A DNA stretch of 64,000 nt from Pteria penguin (lineage: Eukaryota > Mollusca > Bivalvia > Pterioida > Pteriidae), in NCBI GenBank assembly GCA_035048485.1, contig CM068593.1, positions 4,721,151 to 4,785,150 of the forward strand, written 5' to 3'. Positions within the stretch are counted from its first letter, which is position 1. Every line of letters starts with the position of its first letter. Positions 10,893 through 24,684 of this stretch are shown piece after piece. The notes under the pieces were generated by a model. It ran no database searches, was not told where the DNA came from, and saw only the letters and a list, made by a program, of their open reading frames with translations. Position numbers and translations under genes: made by a program.

Positions 10893-12139
10893 AATACATC
10901 GTCGAAGAAGTTCAAATATATCATATGTTTACAACATATATGTATGACTCTCCACTTTATATATGACAGTCAAATAACTATCAAGTACTATTTAATAATA
11001 ATATTATTAAATTCAAAAAACATCCTTTTATAGATTCGATCTTACTGCATCAGGTTATAGTAAATTCTCTTTCACTATATGGATCTTTGTAATAACGAGA
11101 AACCATATTTTATGAACAATGGAATAAGTTTGTTATCCTCTATTCTTTAGACTGCTCGTATTCATTGATAATGATATCAGTGCTTCATACAATAATCGTA
11201 GTAAATATTTCCTTGGAGGACGGTAGAGCGGTGGGTACACTAACGACTGTTACGTTGCGCAATTGTAGTCCATTTCACTAATAATCATAGACGTGACCGT
11301 AACTGATCACGTATATCCGGTTCTTACGGGGTCAACAACGAATCTTCGTATTACACGTCAACTTCGATGAATTTTCATCGTAAGTTTACGTATTTTCATT
11401 GTAAGCTGAGTTTGCGGGTTCCACTACGGGTTGACTTACGATTGTCAGTGACACGGGCTACTGGCTGATGGACAATATTACATCAAATCAATGTTGGGTT
11501 AGAGAACTTCTGCAAATGACTTCATGATCACTTACCTTTACTGAACTATCAGCTCTGGTCAACAGAATTGTTGAGAAAAGTTAAGTCCATTAGTGTAAAG
11601 TAACTTTCAATTGAATTAAAAAACAGGTCCGAATTGATATGTATCCGTAATTAAATTTATACTTCAAGACAAGAAGAAAAATAGTACGAGCTAAATGTAA
11701 ACAAAATTAAGTTGCAGAAAACACGAAGTCCGTATTCGTAATTCTGTGGCAGGACGTTTTTCCGTGTAACGGGAGAAATGTCCTACATGGGCTATCATCT
11801 AGGAGGGGGAGGGAAATTAACAAATTGGGAATTTTACGGCAACAGCGGCACCATGTATGGCATATCTGCAAACACTATGGAACACAATTTGCTGTGGTGT
11901 GTCCTGAACCCCTGTACGCATTTGTATTTAATCTTGTTTACTCTTACGTAACAAATTAATCTAAGTTTCTAAATAAGAGAAATATAAATAGATATCAGTT
12001 AATCGAAAATAACATAATCATTTTAGCTTTACTACTTCCCACAGCGTTTGATATAAGAATAACATCTGAGACATGTGCTATTTCCTAGAATTTGATGATA
12101 CACGTTACAATATTGTTATGCTCTAGGAAATTCCACAGA

Positions 12140-12916
12140 TAATTAAGTGGTATTGCCATTATAGATAGATGATAAATTAGGAATGAGCGGTGTTACGATC
12201 ATGGATAAATGATGAATTAGGATTGCTTGGTGTTATGTTCATAGAAAACTGAGGAAATATGATCGATTGGTGTTGTATTCATGAATAAATGATGAATTAG
12301 GATTGAGTGATATTATCTTCATGGATAGATGATGAATTAGGATTGAGTGATATTATGTTCATTGATAGATGATGAATTAGGATTGAGTCATATTATGTTC
12401 ATGGATAGATGATGAATTAGGATTGAGTCATATTATGTTCATGGCTAGATGATGAATTAGGATTGAGTCATATTATGTTCATGGATAGATGATGAATTAG
12501 GATTGAGTGATATTATGTTCATGGATAGATGATGAATTAGGATTGAGTGATATTATGTTCATGGATAGATGATGAATTAGGATTGAGTCATATTATGTTC
12601 ATGGCTAGATGATGAATTAGGATTGAGTGATATTATGTTCATGGATAGATGATGAATTAGGATTGAGTGATATTATGTTCATGGATAGATGATGAATTAG
12701 GATTCAGTGTTATTATGTTAATAGAAAACTGATGAATAAGTATTGAGTTGTGTTATGTTCATGGAAAAGTAAGAAATTAGGATTCAGTGGTGTTATATTC
12801 ATTGATAAATAATTAATTAGGATTCAGTGGTGTTATATTCATTGATAAATGATTAATTAGGATTCAGTGGTGTTATATTCATTGATAACTGATGAATTAG
12901 GATTCAGTGGTGTCAT
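12140..12916. repeat. 40-bp tandem array, about 19 copies (first copy)
   Basis: The core is GATGATGAATTAGGATTGAG followed by a TATTATGTTCATGG block. Edge units are degenerate. It is cut off at 12,916, where the inverted arm begins; the second copy at 17,480 continues further. Confidence 0.9.
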
Positions 12917-12933
12917 AGAAATATTTTCATTAA

Positions 12934-15556
12934 GTTATTAAAGGCTTTCTTTACGTCCAGCATCCTAAGATTATTAAAGGCTTTCCTTACGTCCAGCATC
13001 ATAAGATTATTAAAGGCTTTCCTTACGTCCAGCATCATAAGATTATTAAAGGCTTTCCTTACGTCCAGCATCATAAGATTATTAAAGGCTTTCCTTACGT
13101 CCAGCATCATAAGATTATTAAAGGCTTCCTTACGTCCAGCATCATCAGATTATTAAAGGCTTTCCATACGTCCAGCATCATAAGATTATTATAGGCTTCC
13201 TTACGTCCAGTATCATAAGATTATTAAAGGCTTTCCTTACGTCCAGCATCATAAGATTATTAAAGGCTTTCCTTACGTCCAGCATCATAAGATTATTAAA
13301 GGCATTCCTTACGTCCAGCATCATAAGATTATTAAAGGCTTTCCTTACGTCCAGCATCATAAGATCTGAGTCATTACATCAGACAAACATATGAAAGGTT
13401 TTCTGTACGTCCAGCATCATAAGTCCTGAAACATTACACCAGAAAGACATATTGAAACATATACACCAGACACACATATTGAAACATTACACCAGACATT
13501 TTTCCCACTATTTTTTCCCACTATTTTATCGAACGAGATTGAATTTATATCACTTTTATCTAATCATCGTTTTACGCCTTGATAATTAGATCGTTAAAGA
13601 AATTGAATGAAGACTGTATGTCGATAATGAACCCCAAACCTTTCAAGATAAATGTTATAAATTCTAAATATAATTCTACGGGTATTAGATTTCATAATAT
13701 CTTCATGCGATAGACATATATGATGTTGGTAGAGAAAAGAATTTATTTAAAAAGCAGTCTATAGAGCCGTTGGAAAAATAGATATGTTAAACTAAAATAC
13801 ATATTTATCAAAGAGAAGAAACATGTAATCTGAATAATGTTTTCATCTATCATTTTTTTGTTTAATTCTTGAAGATGTTTTTCATAGCGTTAACTTAAAA
13901 CTCCTTTCTTCTTGACTTTAATAACTAATATCTACATGTGTGATATTTCACAGATTTCCTGAACTATCCGAAGTCCTATATCCGTTATTTTTGCCCGAGA
14001 TAACTGACGCCGAAAAGTTTATTCCAATACCGTGGCTATGATAGCAGAAACTGTCATAATGATCTTGGTACCTTTTATCCCATGGTACGTCATAATCACG
14101 TTAGAGTGTGCTGTAGTCTGGGGACACAAGAGCAATTCACTCACAAGTGGATTACATACGAGAGTAGATTATTGGCGTATTGTCCACAAAGTGGATCTCA
14201 CTTCTTTGATTGTAATAATGTGTCTTCCCGTTTATTTTCATTTTGTTAAATGATGTTAAGGGCGTATAAGAGCAAATAAAAGCAGTAATAACACACAAAG
14301 TACAAATGTGATGTACCTCTTCAAGAACATTGTACAAGAAATTACAACAAAGGTGACGGGCCTCTTCGACGGTCTGCATAACTCACGTCATTGTGTAGGA
14401 AACGATTTGTAGTATGGCGCAAGGTAAATCTGCTTTGTTGAAATAATGAGCCTGCAGTCGATTATGCTAAATGAAATGTTGCATTTGATGATTTGCAATA
14501 ATTTGTAATTAATATGACCATTTGTGCATTGCATTTTAGGTAGTGTACCAAAGTTAATGATCATCAGTTTGTTGTTAGCATAAACAGTAACACGAACACT
14601 TTTGTGATTATAATTAGAATATAATCAAGGTCCATCGTATATGATATATGTGTATATCCTGGAATAATTAAAATTATATAGTATACACTTTCATAATTTG
14701 TTTAGTAATATACTTTTTATAAGCTCTATGGAATACTTTATGTTACGTTAGTGCGTATAATATATATACTATAAATATAACTCGTCTAGACGAGGTGAAG
14801 GGAGGAACTTAAAAATCGCTTTGTAAAAGACACTCTTGCTTTACACAGTCAAAATTATGTTGCCTTGCACCTGACATGTTGTTTTGCACCTTACTTTGGC
14901 TTTAAACAAGCAAAAACTAAGTAATTTTATTTTGAATGCTGGTCTTGAGGAACAGAAAGTGGAATAGAATTCTGAAAGATGAAAGTGTTGTAACAAGGAG
15001 AGGAAACTGGTTTAGAATATTTGTGAGGTTTTCTGTATAAATTAATTAGGAGACGAGTTTATTAGGGATGATAAATATTAATGTTTTGTCTGTGACTTCG
15101 GAAATCATCAGGTTTCTTGGAAAACTAAAGCAAAATTAATTAATTTTGTCGGGTGTCTAACTATTATGGCTGTTTCATAGTGATTCCGTTTTTGTCTAAT
15201 ATTAAGTTTTGAATTACATCTGGTGTACAAAATTAAAAGGTATTTATATTCTAATGTTAATTGTAACATGTCTCAGGGGTGAACAACAATGATGAGGCAC
15301 AGATGGAATTGTCTCCAATCCCTCCATTTTGTTTAACCTGTGCCGAAGACATAAGTCAACTAGTGTTGTAATGCATCGTCCGATGGTTGTCGTAAATCTG
15401 TTCGTCCGTTAACTTGTCATATTTTCAACTTCTTCAGAAACTCTGATTGGATTTTGATGAAATTTGTTAAAAATGAAGTACACCAATATCCCCTACAAAT
15501 GTGGATAAATACTGAGCGTGGTGACATAGGTCCAAAAGGGTATCCTTTGAAAATAT
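12934..15556 (-). repeat. Arm A', inverted copy of 7459-10,110
   Basis: Reverse complement of arm A, including about 12 units of the 36-bp array at 12,936-13,430. Both ends carry an A/T-rich AAATATTT motif: GAAATATTTTCATT at the inner end and GAAAATATTTGCTGG at the outer end. The 73-codon frame of arm A appears at 14,032-14,253 on the plus strand. Confidence 0.9.
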
Positions 15557-15558
15557 TT

Positions 15559-18240
15559 GCTGGACGCAAGGAAAGCCTTTAATAACTTTATGATGCTGGA
15601 CGTAAGGAAAGCCTTTAAAAATCTTATGATGCTGGACGTAAGGAAGCCTTTAATAATCTTATGATGCTGGACGCAAGGAAAGCCTTTAATAATCTTAAGA
15701 TGCTGGATGCAAGGAAAGCCTTTAATAATCTTATGATGCTGGACGTAAAGAAAGCCTTTAATAATCTTATGATGCTGGACGTAAGGAAAGCCTTTAATAA
15801 TCTTATGATGCTGGACGTAAGGAAAGCCTTTAATAATCTTATGATGCTGGACGTAAGGAAAGCCTTTAATAATCTTATGAAGCTGCACTTGAGGAAAGCC
15901 TTTAATAATCTTATGATGCTGGACGTAAAGAAAGCCTTTAATAATCTTATGATGCTGGACGTAAGGAAAGCCTTTAATAATCTTATGATGCTGGACGTAA
16001 GGAAAGACTTTAATAATCTTTTGATGCTGGACGTAAGGAAGCCTTTTAAAATAATCTTATAGGATGAGGTAATCGGCCAAGGGCAACAGAATGCGTCTTC
16101 ACATATCTGAACAAGGGCAACAGAAAGTGTCTTCACATAACTAAACAAGGGCAACAGAAAGTGTCTTCACATATCTAAGCAAGGGCAACAGAAAGTGTCT
16201 TCACATATCTAAACAATACATCGTCGAAGAAGTTCAAATATATCATATGTTTACAACATATATGTATGACTCTCCACTTTATATATGACAGTCAAATAAC
16301 TATCAAGTACTATTTAATAATAATATTATTAAATTCAAAAAACATCCTTTTATAGATTCGATCTTACTGCATCAGGTTATAGTAAATTCTCTTTCACTAT
16401 ATGGATCTTTGTAATAACGAGAAACCATATTTTATGAACAATGGAATAAGTTTGTTATCCTCTATTCTTTAGACTGCTCGTATTCATTGATAATGATATC
16501 AGTGCTTCATACAATAATCGTAGTAAATATTTCCTTGGAGGACGGTAGAGCGGTGGGTACACTAACGACTGTTACGTTGCGCAATTGTAGTCCATTTCAC
16601 TAATAATCATAGACGTGACCGTAACTGATCACGTATATCCGGTTCTTACGGGGTCAACAACGAATCTTCGTATTACACGTCAACTTCGATGAATTTTCAT
16701 CGTAAGTTTACGTATTTTCATTGTAAGCTGAGTTTGCGGGTTCCACTACGGGTTGACTTACGATTGTCAGTGACACGGGCTACTGGCTGATGGACAATAT
16801 TACATCAAATCAATGTTGGGTTAGAGAACTTCTGCAAATGACTTCATGATCACTTACCTTTACTGAACTATCAGCTCTGGTCAACAGAATTGTTGAGAAA
16901 AGTTAAGTCCATTAGTGTAAAGTAACTTTCAATTGAATTAAAAAACAGGTCCGAATTGATATGTATCCGTAATTAAATTTATACTTCAAGACAAGAAGAA
17001 AAATAGTACGAGCTAAATGTAAACAAAATTAAGTTGCAGAAAACACGAAGTCCGTATTCGTAATTCTGTGGCAGGACGTTTTTCCGTGTAACGGGAGAAA
17101 TGTCCTACATGGGCTATCATCTAGGAGGGGGAGGGAAATTAACAAATTGGGAATTTTACGGCAACAGCGGCACCATGTATGGCATATCTGCAAACACTAT
17201 GGAACACAATTTGCTGTGGTGTGTCCTGAACCTCTGTACGCATTTGTATTTAATCTTGTTTACTCTTACGTAACAAATTAATCTAAGTTTCTAAATAAGA
17301 GAAATATAAATAGATATCAGTTAATCGAAAATAACATAATCATTTTAGCGTTACTACTTCCCACGGCGTTTGATATAAGAATGACATCTGAGACATGTGC
17401 TGTTTCCTAGAATTTGATGATACACGTTAAAATATTGTTATGCTCTAGGAAATTCCACAGATAATTAAGTGGTATTGCCATTATAGATAGATGATAAATT
17501 AGGAATGAGCGGTGTTACGATCATGGATAAATGATGAATTAGGATTGCTTGGTGTTATGTTCATAGAAAACTGAAGAAATATGATCGATTGGTGTTGTAT
17601 TCATGAATAAATGATGAATTAGGATTGAGTGATATTATGTTCATGGATAGATGATGAATTAGGATTGAGTGATATTATGTTCATTGATAGATGATGAATT
17701 AGGATTGAGTCATATTATGTTCATGGATAGATGATGAATTAGGATTGAGTCATATTATGTTCATGGCTAGATGATGAGTTAGGATTGAGTGATATTATGT
17801 TCATGGATAGATGATGAATTAGGATTGAGTGATATTATGTTCATGGATAGATGATGAATTAGGATTGAGAGATATTATGTTCATGGATAGATGATGAATT
17901 AGGATTGAGTCATATTATGTTCATGGATAGATGATGAATTAGGATTGAGTGATATTATGTTCATGGATAGATGATGAATTAGGATTGAGTGGTGTTGTGT
18001 TCATTGATAAAGTGATTCAGTGTTATTATGTTAATAGAAAACTGATGAATAAGTATTGAGTTGTGTTATGTTCATGGAAAAGTAAGAAATTAGGATTCAG
18101 TGGTGTTATATTCATTGATAAATAATAAATTAGGATTCAGTGGTGTTATATTCATTGATAAATGATTAATTAGGATTCAGTGGTGTTATATTCATTGATA
18201 ACTGATGAATTAGGATTCAGTGGTGTCATATTCATTGATA
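15559..18240 (+). repeat. Segment B, second direct copy
   Basis: Direct copy of 10,199-12,916. It starts inside a 36-bp unit immediately after the outer end of A'. The first units carry the same variants as 10,199-10,325, including the shortened AAGCC unit and the GGACGCAAGG unit, which places the junction precisely. The 36-bp array here has about 14 units (15,559-16,058), against about 15 in the matching part of the first copy. Confidence 0.9.
16079..16214. repeat. 34-bp tandem array, 4 copies (second copy)
   Basis: Duplicate of 10,757-10,892 with single-base differences. Confidence 0.9.
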
Positions 18241-18640
18241 ACTGATGAATTAGGATTCAGTGGTATTGTGTTCATTGATAGATGATAACATAGGAATGCG
18301 TGATGTTATGTTCATGAATAAATTATAAATTAGGACTGAGTGGTGTTATCTTCATGAATAGATGATGGATTGGGATTGAGTGGTGTTGTGTTCATAAATA
18401 GATTATAAAGTAAGATTGAATGATGTTATGTTCATTAACAGATGATGAAATAGGATTGATTGGTGTTGAATTCATGGAAAGATGAGTGGTGTGCTGTTCA
18501 TTGATAACTGATGGATTAGGATTGACCGGTGCTGTGTTTGTGAATAGAAAATTCATTAAGATTGAGTGATGTCATGTTTATGAATAAACGATGAATTAGG
18601 AATAAGTGGTGTTGTTTCCATGGATAAATGAAGACGAAGA
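17480..18640. repeat. 40-bp tandem array, about 29 copies (second copy, extended)
   Basis: Same unit as 12,140-12,916, but it continues about 400 bp beyond the point where the first copy stops, with increasingly degenerate units. This suggests it is the fuller version of the array. Confidence 0.9.
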
Positions 18641-20220
18641 AGGAGCAGAATTGTGCGATTCATAATCAAACAAGCAGAAAAGGATACATTTAAAGTCCAT
18701 ATATTGCCAGTTTCAGGAAATTTGACCTTTAAAAATGGTACCTCTCTGTCCCTGGGATATAATATCTGACGTTAGTTATCTGTCATATTACGAAGTATCA
18801 TTTTGTTGGCACATACGCAGCTGAATTGTAATAACAAGAAATGTCAACCAACACCAACTGATCACAGTCACGCAGATTTGATGGCAAACAGTGAAATGAA
18901 ATATTTCATCCAAAAATGTAAAAGTATAGATTTGGCAATAGTTTTTACGACTTCTTGATTTGTTTTAACCTAAATGATATTGTAAAATCTCGTAGTGTTC
19001 GCATGGTTATTGCTTATGTGCAGTATATATAATAATTATACTCACTATAAATAAATCATACCAACGTGCATTGATATACATTCTTGATGTTTTCATGTCC
19101 ACATAACAGTTACCTCTTAGATTAAGTGAAATACAAATTCAATCATTATACAGCTTATCTCTACAGAAGGATAATGAATTCTAATGAAAACACACTTACA
19201 AGATTAACATCTATTATCATCACTGGGTCGACACCGCTGAGGGTAAACACAAACCCAACACAGAATTCAGTGCTTCTGTACTGACTCGAAATATATATTT
19301 CACTGCGATAAAAAAAAATAGTATATTATTCTAAAACCAAGGAGTCTATCCCTCAGTCATGACTGTGTCCTTAGATTGGTTCATTAGCTTGTACTTAGAG
19401 GTTCATTTGATAATTAGTTTACTCTTCAAATATTTCTATGTTTGATTTCCACATTTTTGGCCTCATCAAATGGGCTCCAGAATAACTCAATCACAAAACG
19501 TTTCCTAATATCGTGAAGGTCATACGACTTATATAACTACAATGTACTATGCAATTTCTGTACATATTAAATGAAAAGAAAGATTTTATGGTAGAAAGTA
19601 ACAAAACAAATTATCAAAATAGCAATATAAACATGTAAATTCAGATATAATAAAAGCACACCAATAAATGATATCTTTCAGTGACAATAACTTTGAAAAT
19701 AGTGAAAGGCTTATTTTAAGAATTTGACGTTAAAATCAGAAATCTTCATATGTAATTACTTACACTTCCTCGTGTTAACACACGCAAGGGAAACATTACA
19801 TTTTCTCCCTCATTACAATAGAAATCGACATATATTACAGAACAAATTGTAAACCAACTTCTCACGATAGTCTTAATAAGCATTTCTATTATTTCAATAT
19901 ATCACTCCAGCTTTACTCCGTATGGAGATCTAAAGCGATAGCGTCGCAATGGCTATTTCCTAAATGGTATACGAACTGCGGTTTAATTCTAACAGATGAT
20001 TTGTGTGCTAGCGGGATGCGCTCGGCCATCAATAGCATCGGATGTCGAACTGCCGTAATGCCGGGATCAGTCTGCGACATTTCATAGCGAGATAGGAAGA
20101 CATATCTATATTGTCCATGTTTTGTCGAGTTAAACAGTAAGAACAGTGATCTAAACGCAATCCATAATACTTGTTAGAAAATATTAGCAAACTCTACAAG
20201 TGCAGTGCGTCACGAGTAAA
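18641..20220. other. Unique A+T-rich sequence
   Basis: No gene was recognised. A TATATAATAATTATACTC stretch near 19,024 is unremarkable in this base composition. The last 300 bp have a more balanced composition and lead into the candidate signal-peptide exon at 20,221. Confidence 0.4.
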
Positions 20221-20275
20221 ATGAATTTGTTTTTCCTTCTCTTGGTTTTGGTTGGTATGATATTATTTTATGAAG
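20221..20275 (+). CDS. Candidate first exon encoding a signal peptide
   Basis: An ATG with A at -3 opens a short, strongly hydrophobic segment, MNLFFLLLVLVGMILFYE, shaped like the core of a secretory signal peptide. It is followed at once by GAAG|GCAAGT, a good match to the consensus of a GC-AG intron donor. The exon would end after 55 coding bases, giving a phase-1 intron, which is common just after signal peptides in secreted proteins. If not spliced, the frame stops ten codons later. No downstream exon was identified. A short hydrophobic run can arise by chance in A+T-rich DNA, so this is tentative. The six-cysteine exon at 38,181 is on the other strand and cannot belong to the same gene. 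Confidence 0.25.
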
Positions 20276-20280
20276 GCAAG

Positions 20281-21330
20281 TCAAGACATTGTTACGTGTT
20301 CTATTAAATATAACTCAAAAGCATGGTTAACTAATCGCATCGGTGTGATTTTTTTTATTAAACTCAAAAATGCAATGTAATTTTCAACAATTAACCAGAT
20401 TTCCTTAAAAGAGTTAAATACCAAAATACATTAATCAATTATTTAAGGTTTTCCCATCCGAGAGATTCCTTGACCCAAGTCATGCAATTCCATTATATTT
20501 GTTTCTGTAATCTCATTTATATTGTAAAATGTAATTACATTATCTCTGACCCGTTTCTTATAAAAATTAGCTTACTAAATTTTGATTTTTCTAATATAAT
20601 TTACGTAAAACTATGTCGTTTAAAGATTTGCCACGATCACATCAAAATTTCTTAACTTTAAAAAAGTGTGAAATGTAGAGGATTCAGAGGGTAACTGTCA
20701 CACTCCATTTCTGGTAAAACAGGGATCATTTGACATGGAGGAGATTTCATCCTGTCAATCGCATACGCTTTGATCTCGTGATCTTAACAATAAAAACGAT
20801 AATTGATAATCATAATGATACCTCAACATAAAAGACATGAGTAAATTAATATTTGCAAACCAGGTCTTTGTAGACACGTATAAGGAACAGAGTGAACACA
20901 AGACTGTTCTCTGACATACAATATATGAATATCCAGAATATCGTCATCTGATTATGTGTTAAATTGGAATAAAATTCCATCTTCTTCGTAAATCTTGAAT
21001 ACCCCTATACGTTACCTATAAAAACCTATACCATATTTTTATCTAATATATTCAACATCATATACCTTCTATGTAGGGTGCTGCTAGATACACAGAAGGT
21101 CATGCTGAAACTATCTATATCCATTTACTAAATACTCAATAAAATGCATTATGTATTGTAATTATACATCATAGTTTAATACTGATAGGTATAAAATGTA
21201 TAAAGTGAGTTAAATCTTATCATGTAATTATATACAAAGTATTTTAGAGCACAGAAATCCAGAAAGAAATCATTCTGATACATAGATAATAAAAATAGAA
21301 TGTGTATTTAATATAGAAAACTGAATTTAA
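20281..21330. other. Unique A+T-rich sequence
   Basis: Nothing recognised. Confidence 0.5.
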
Positions 21331-21336
21331 AAGGTC

Positions 21337-21389
<53 letters not shown>

Positions 21390-21437
21390 CATTATTATTA
21401 TTATTATTGTTGTTATTATTACTATTATTATTATTAT
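21337..21437. repeat. (ATT)n microsatellite
   Basis: About 100 bp of TTA repeats with occasional CAT and GTT units. Confidence 0.95.
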
Positions 21438-24400
21438 GTTATATAAGTATATCCTCAAAATTGAATCATACATAAACGGACGCGAAGAAATCACATGTGA
21501 AAAGATCGAAAGCATTTTTATATCTTACCTTCATTTTCTGAAATTATACCGGGTGACAAGGAAAGAGGAAATCCTTCTCCAAGTTTTTTATTGTTAAGTT
21601 TATCCAAATCAATATCCATGTTATAGAAAAGTTTAAGACCCGTTTGGCATGAAGTACTGCACAAATACAAAAATTTGTTTTAAACCATCATTTATCTCGC
21701 ACTTTATTCGATTTTTGATGCACATTCAAATCTCAAATCTTACACATTTTTATCACGAATAAGGATATTTAACAGTTGTTTTTAAATCCATAGATTATAA
21801 GTATAAAATTAAAAACCTATCAAAGAGATTTCAAATGAAATATAGAAAGTTTCATCAATCCTGAAAATTTTACATTGAGCACTCAAGGATGTCCAATGTT
21901 GTGCTATTTAATCCAACAACGGAATCAAAATAACGTGCAGAAAAGTAGATATACGTCATACGATCATAGAACAATGCATATGACTGAACTACTCTCTGAA
22001 TATAGGAGAGATCGAACGGGTAATGGAAGTACAATTACAAGCTCTGCTCTGTGTGTGTGTGTGCGTGTTATATAATTATATAGACATGAATGTACGGCAG
22101 CTAATGATGTCTTAATGAACACCTTGTGAGTAACACTGGCAAAAATAATACTTAATAGAAAGTCAAGGTGCCAATCGTAACGGACGATATCTACTATGAA
22201 ATAAGTATGTGGAAGTAGTCAACGTTATATGAAGGTCACAAAAGAGGATTCATTCCCTTGACAGAAAGCTATGCACTCTTTGGATAGACATAGTCATATT
22301 TGGTGTCAACTGCTTTATATCAACATCATTTGCAAAAGAGAAGACAGAAAAATTCTGACCAGGCTGTATGATGCAAATCACCAAGGACATGTACATGAAA
22401 CACGATCATATCAAATACGAAAGTAACTGTTGTCAGGTGGCTGTGGCGAAACAACAATGCACCACAGCGTGCATATAGGGACACGTGAAATTCGTAGGTG
22501 AGAACAGCAGCCAACTGTTCTACGAACTCCACAAATAAACACAGAAAACGACATTACAAAAATTTTGGATTGTACTGCAGTTACGACGCCGAAGTTTCAA
22601 TATAAACATTCAATCTCAAAACGGGTTTCGTTTCTTTTTCTTTTAGTAATTTTCATATATGATCATTGTATGCATCAAAGACACTACATCATTGTTTATC
22701 AATATTTATCAACGCATCTTGTATTCCTTTATGTAACAGTGTCTTATCAACACATTTTGTATGTTTTAAGGTGGCAGTCCACTCCTCTGCCACTTTACCA
22801 CAGTTATCAAAGTAACACATTTACGCTGCTAGGATATGCTTAAAAGTAACATGTTACGGTCAAACATCAGCGTTCATTCTGCATCTCCGTATAGGGAAGA
22901 TTCTCCGAGTTTTCATCACACCCTAATGATTAATATTTAACCTAATTATAGCTTCAATATTAGATTGGTTTCTGATACACCATCTTCCAGGATATATCAT
23001 AAACTACATCGTGCAAAAGAAGTCTATAAAACCTACGCTTTTATGTCAACGAAATACTTTTAGGGATGTTTGCGTTGTTAAAGAGATATAAAATCTTTCG
23101 TGTAATAATATATGATATCGTAAACTTAAAGCATGATCAACAAAATAAATGATGAGTTTTTATACGTAAAAGTATTTAGTGATAAGGAAGACGGAAAGTG
23201 ATAACCCTGTGGTATTTATTTTCCTATGTTTAAACCACGTAAGCCCCTGTTACAATTTTTTACAGTTATAACTTGTCATATCTTTTCAAGTTTAGAGCTG
23301 GGCTCGAACTGAACTCTTTTCATATTAAAAAAATGCATCTACATATAACCAGTGCCAGACGCCAATTATACTTAATTCCGATGTATTTCTTTAAAATATA
23401 TCTTGTTACTGGCGAAAACATTCAAAACTGTGTGAGATTATAAGCATTTGAAATTGCCTTAATGGCCCCCTTGGGAACTATCAGTCCATAAACAGTGGTA
23501 TCGACTCAGTAGAAATTATATCAGAACATTTATAAATGTATAAATTTAGAGCACCGACTGCTTATGTCCTATTAGTGATGCTTAAGGCAAGAACTAAAAA
23601 CAAAGTAATCACCAAACTGACCCAAATGTAGGAGCTAAAGTAAGAGCTACAGTAGGACCTAAATAACCAATCAATCTGTATAGGAGAGGTACTCCTTAAT
23701 TTAAGAATACTTTACACATTTTCGTAATGTAATTTTTTAATGTAATTTTGAACAACTACTGCATACATAATACAGGCATTATAAGAGAAGTTTGCTGAGA
23801 GCTCAGCATAGAATTTGCTGAATCCACAAAGGAATGGACGGGAAATCATAATGTTCGATTATCACGGGATTTTATCGTGCTTTTCAATTTGGAAACATCA
23901 TAGATTTAGATACAAAGGAGTAACATAACGGAATGTGACTAAAACAAAACTGCCATTTTTTTTTCTGCAACACAAAAATACCTATGCACCTATAGATAGG
24001 ATATGTTTAACACATACATGAAATAAAAATTTGACAAATAATAGAATTAGAATCTGATATCAGTAATGTAAACAACAAAGAAGTATCGAAGGGTTAACTA
24101 TATCTCGAAGTCAGTGGAATAAAAGGACAATATCGTGTATAGTATCATATTCAAACAATTGCGAACCCCAAATATATCCAGGTGAGACCAGGTGTCCGCG
24201 TCCCTGTTTGCATGCAACACCCGTCCCAAAAGTCCTGCAACAACTTTTCAATTCGAAGAAGTAAGTACATGAATATACACATAAAAGCACATGAAGGAGG
24301 CAAGAACAAGAACAAATTAACAGGATACTTTCTGCAGAAATTAACAGTGTAGAATCATTGATACGGAAAATGACCATTACGAGAGAATTTATATTTTCTT

Positions 24401-24684
24401 CAAATATCATTACATCTGCTCAATCTGCTTTGTTAAACATACTTTAGACTGATTTTGTACTGGTAACACTTTACAAGGAATACTAGAAATTATTCTCAGT
24501 TCTGAAGTGTTTACTGCTGGTTGGTTTTTACAGACCTTTTTTTAAATACAAGAAATTAATAGAATTTTAATGTAAAGTGGATGTCCCAAACAGCCCGCTG
24601 GCGACCCATCCAACATTCAACGTCTCGTGCTACTATCTGTCTGCGTATGTACTGATCTGGTTCCTGAATTTTACGCAGTTCATG
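21438..24684. other. Mostly unique A+T-rich sequence with small dispersed-repeat fragments
   Basis: No gene is supported. A short (TG)n tract is at about 22,050. Fragments at 22,430-22,480 (AACAACAATGCACCACAGCG) and 24,180-24,235 (AGACCAGGTGTCCGCGTCC) resemble a dispersed family also seen at 28,634 and 38,808. Confidence 0.4.

Larger units (their letters stand above)
10199..12916 (+). repeat. Segment B, first copy of a 2.7-kb direct duplication
   Basis: It matches 15,559 to about 18,240 in direct orientation with roughly ten substitutions noticed in the non-array part, plus a different number of array units. It holds the right part of the 36-bp array, a 34-bp array, about 1.25 kb of non-repetitive DNA and the 40-bp array. 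A 57-codon frame at 11,778-11,951 is open in both copies, with one Pro-to-Leu difference. Neighbouring frames are open too, so I do not call a gene. Confidence 0.9.

Noticed and set aside
11778..11951. 57-codon frame in segment B, present again at 17,100-17,273
   Set aside because: It is protein-like in places (GTMYGISANTMEHNL), but the next frame is open over the same stretch, one of the few differences is non-synonymous and no splice context is convincing.
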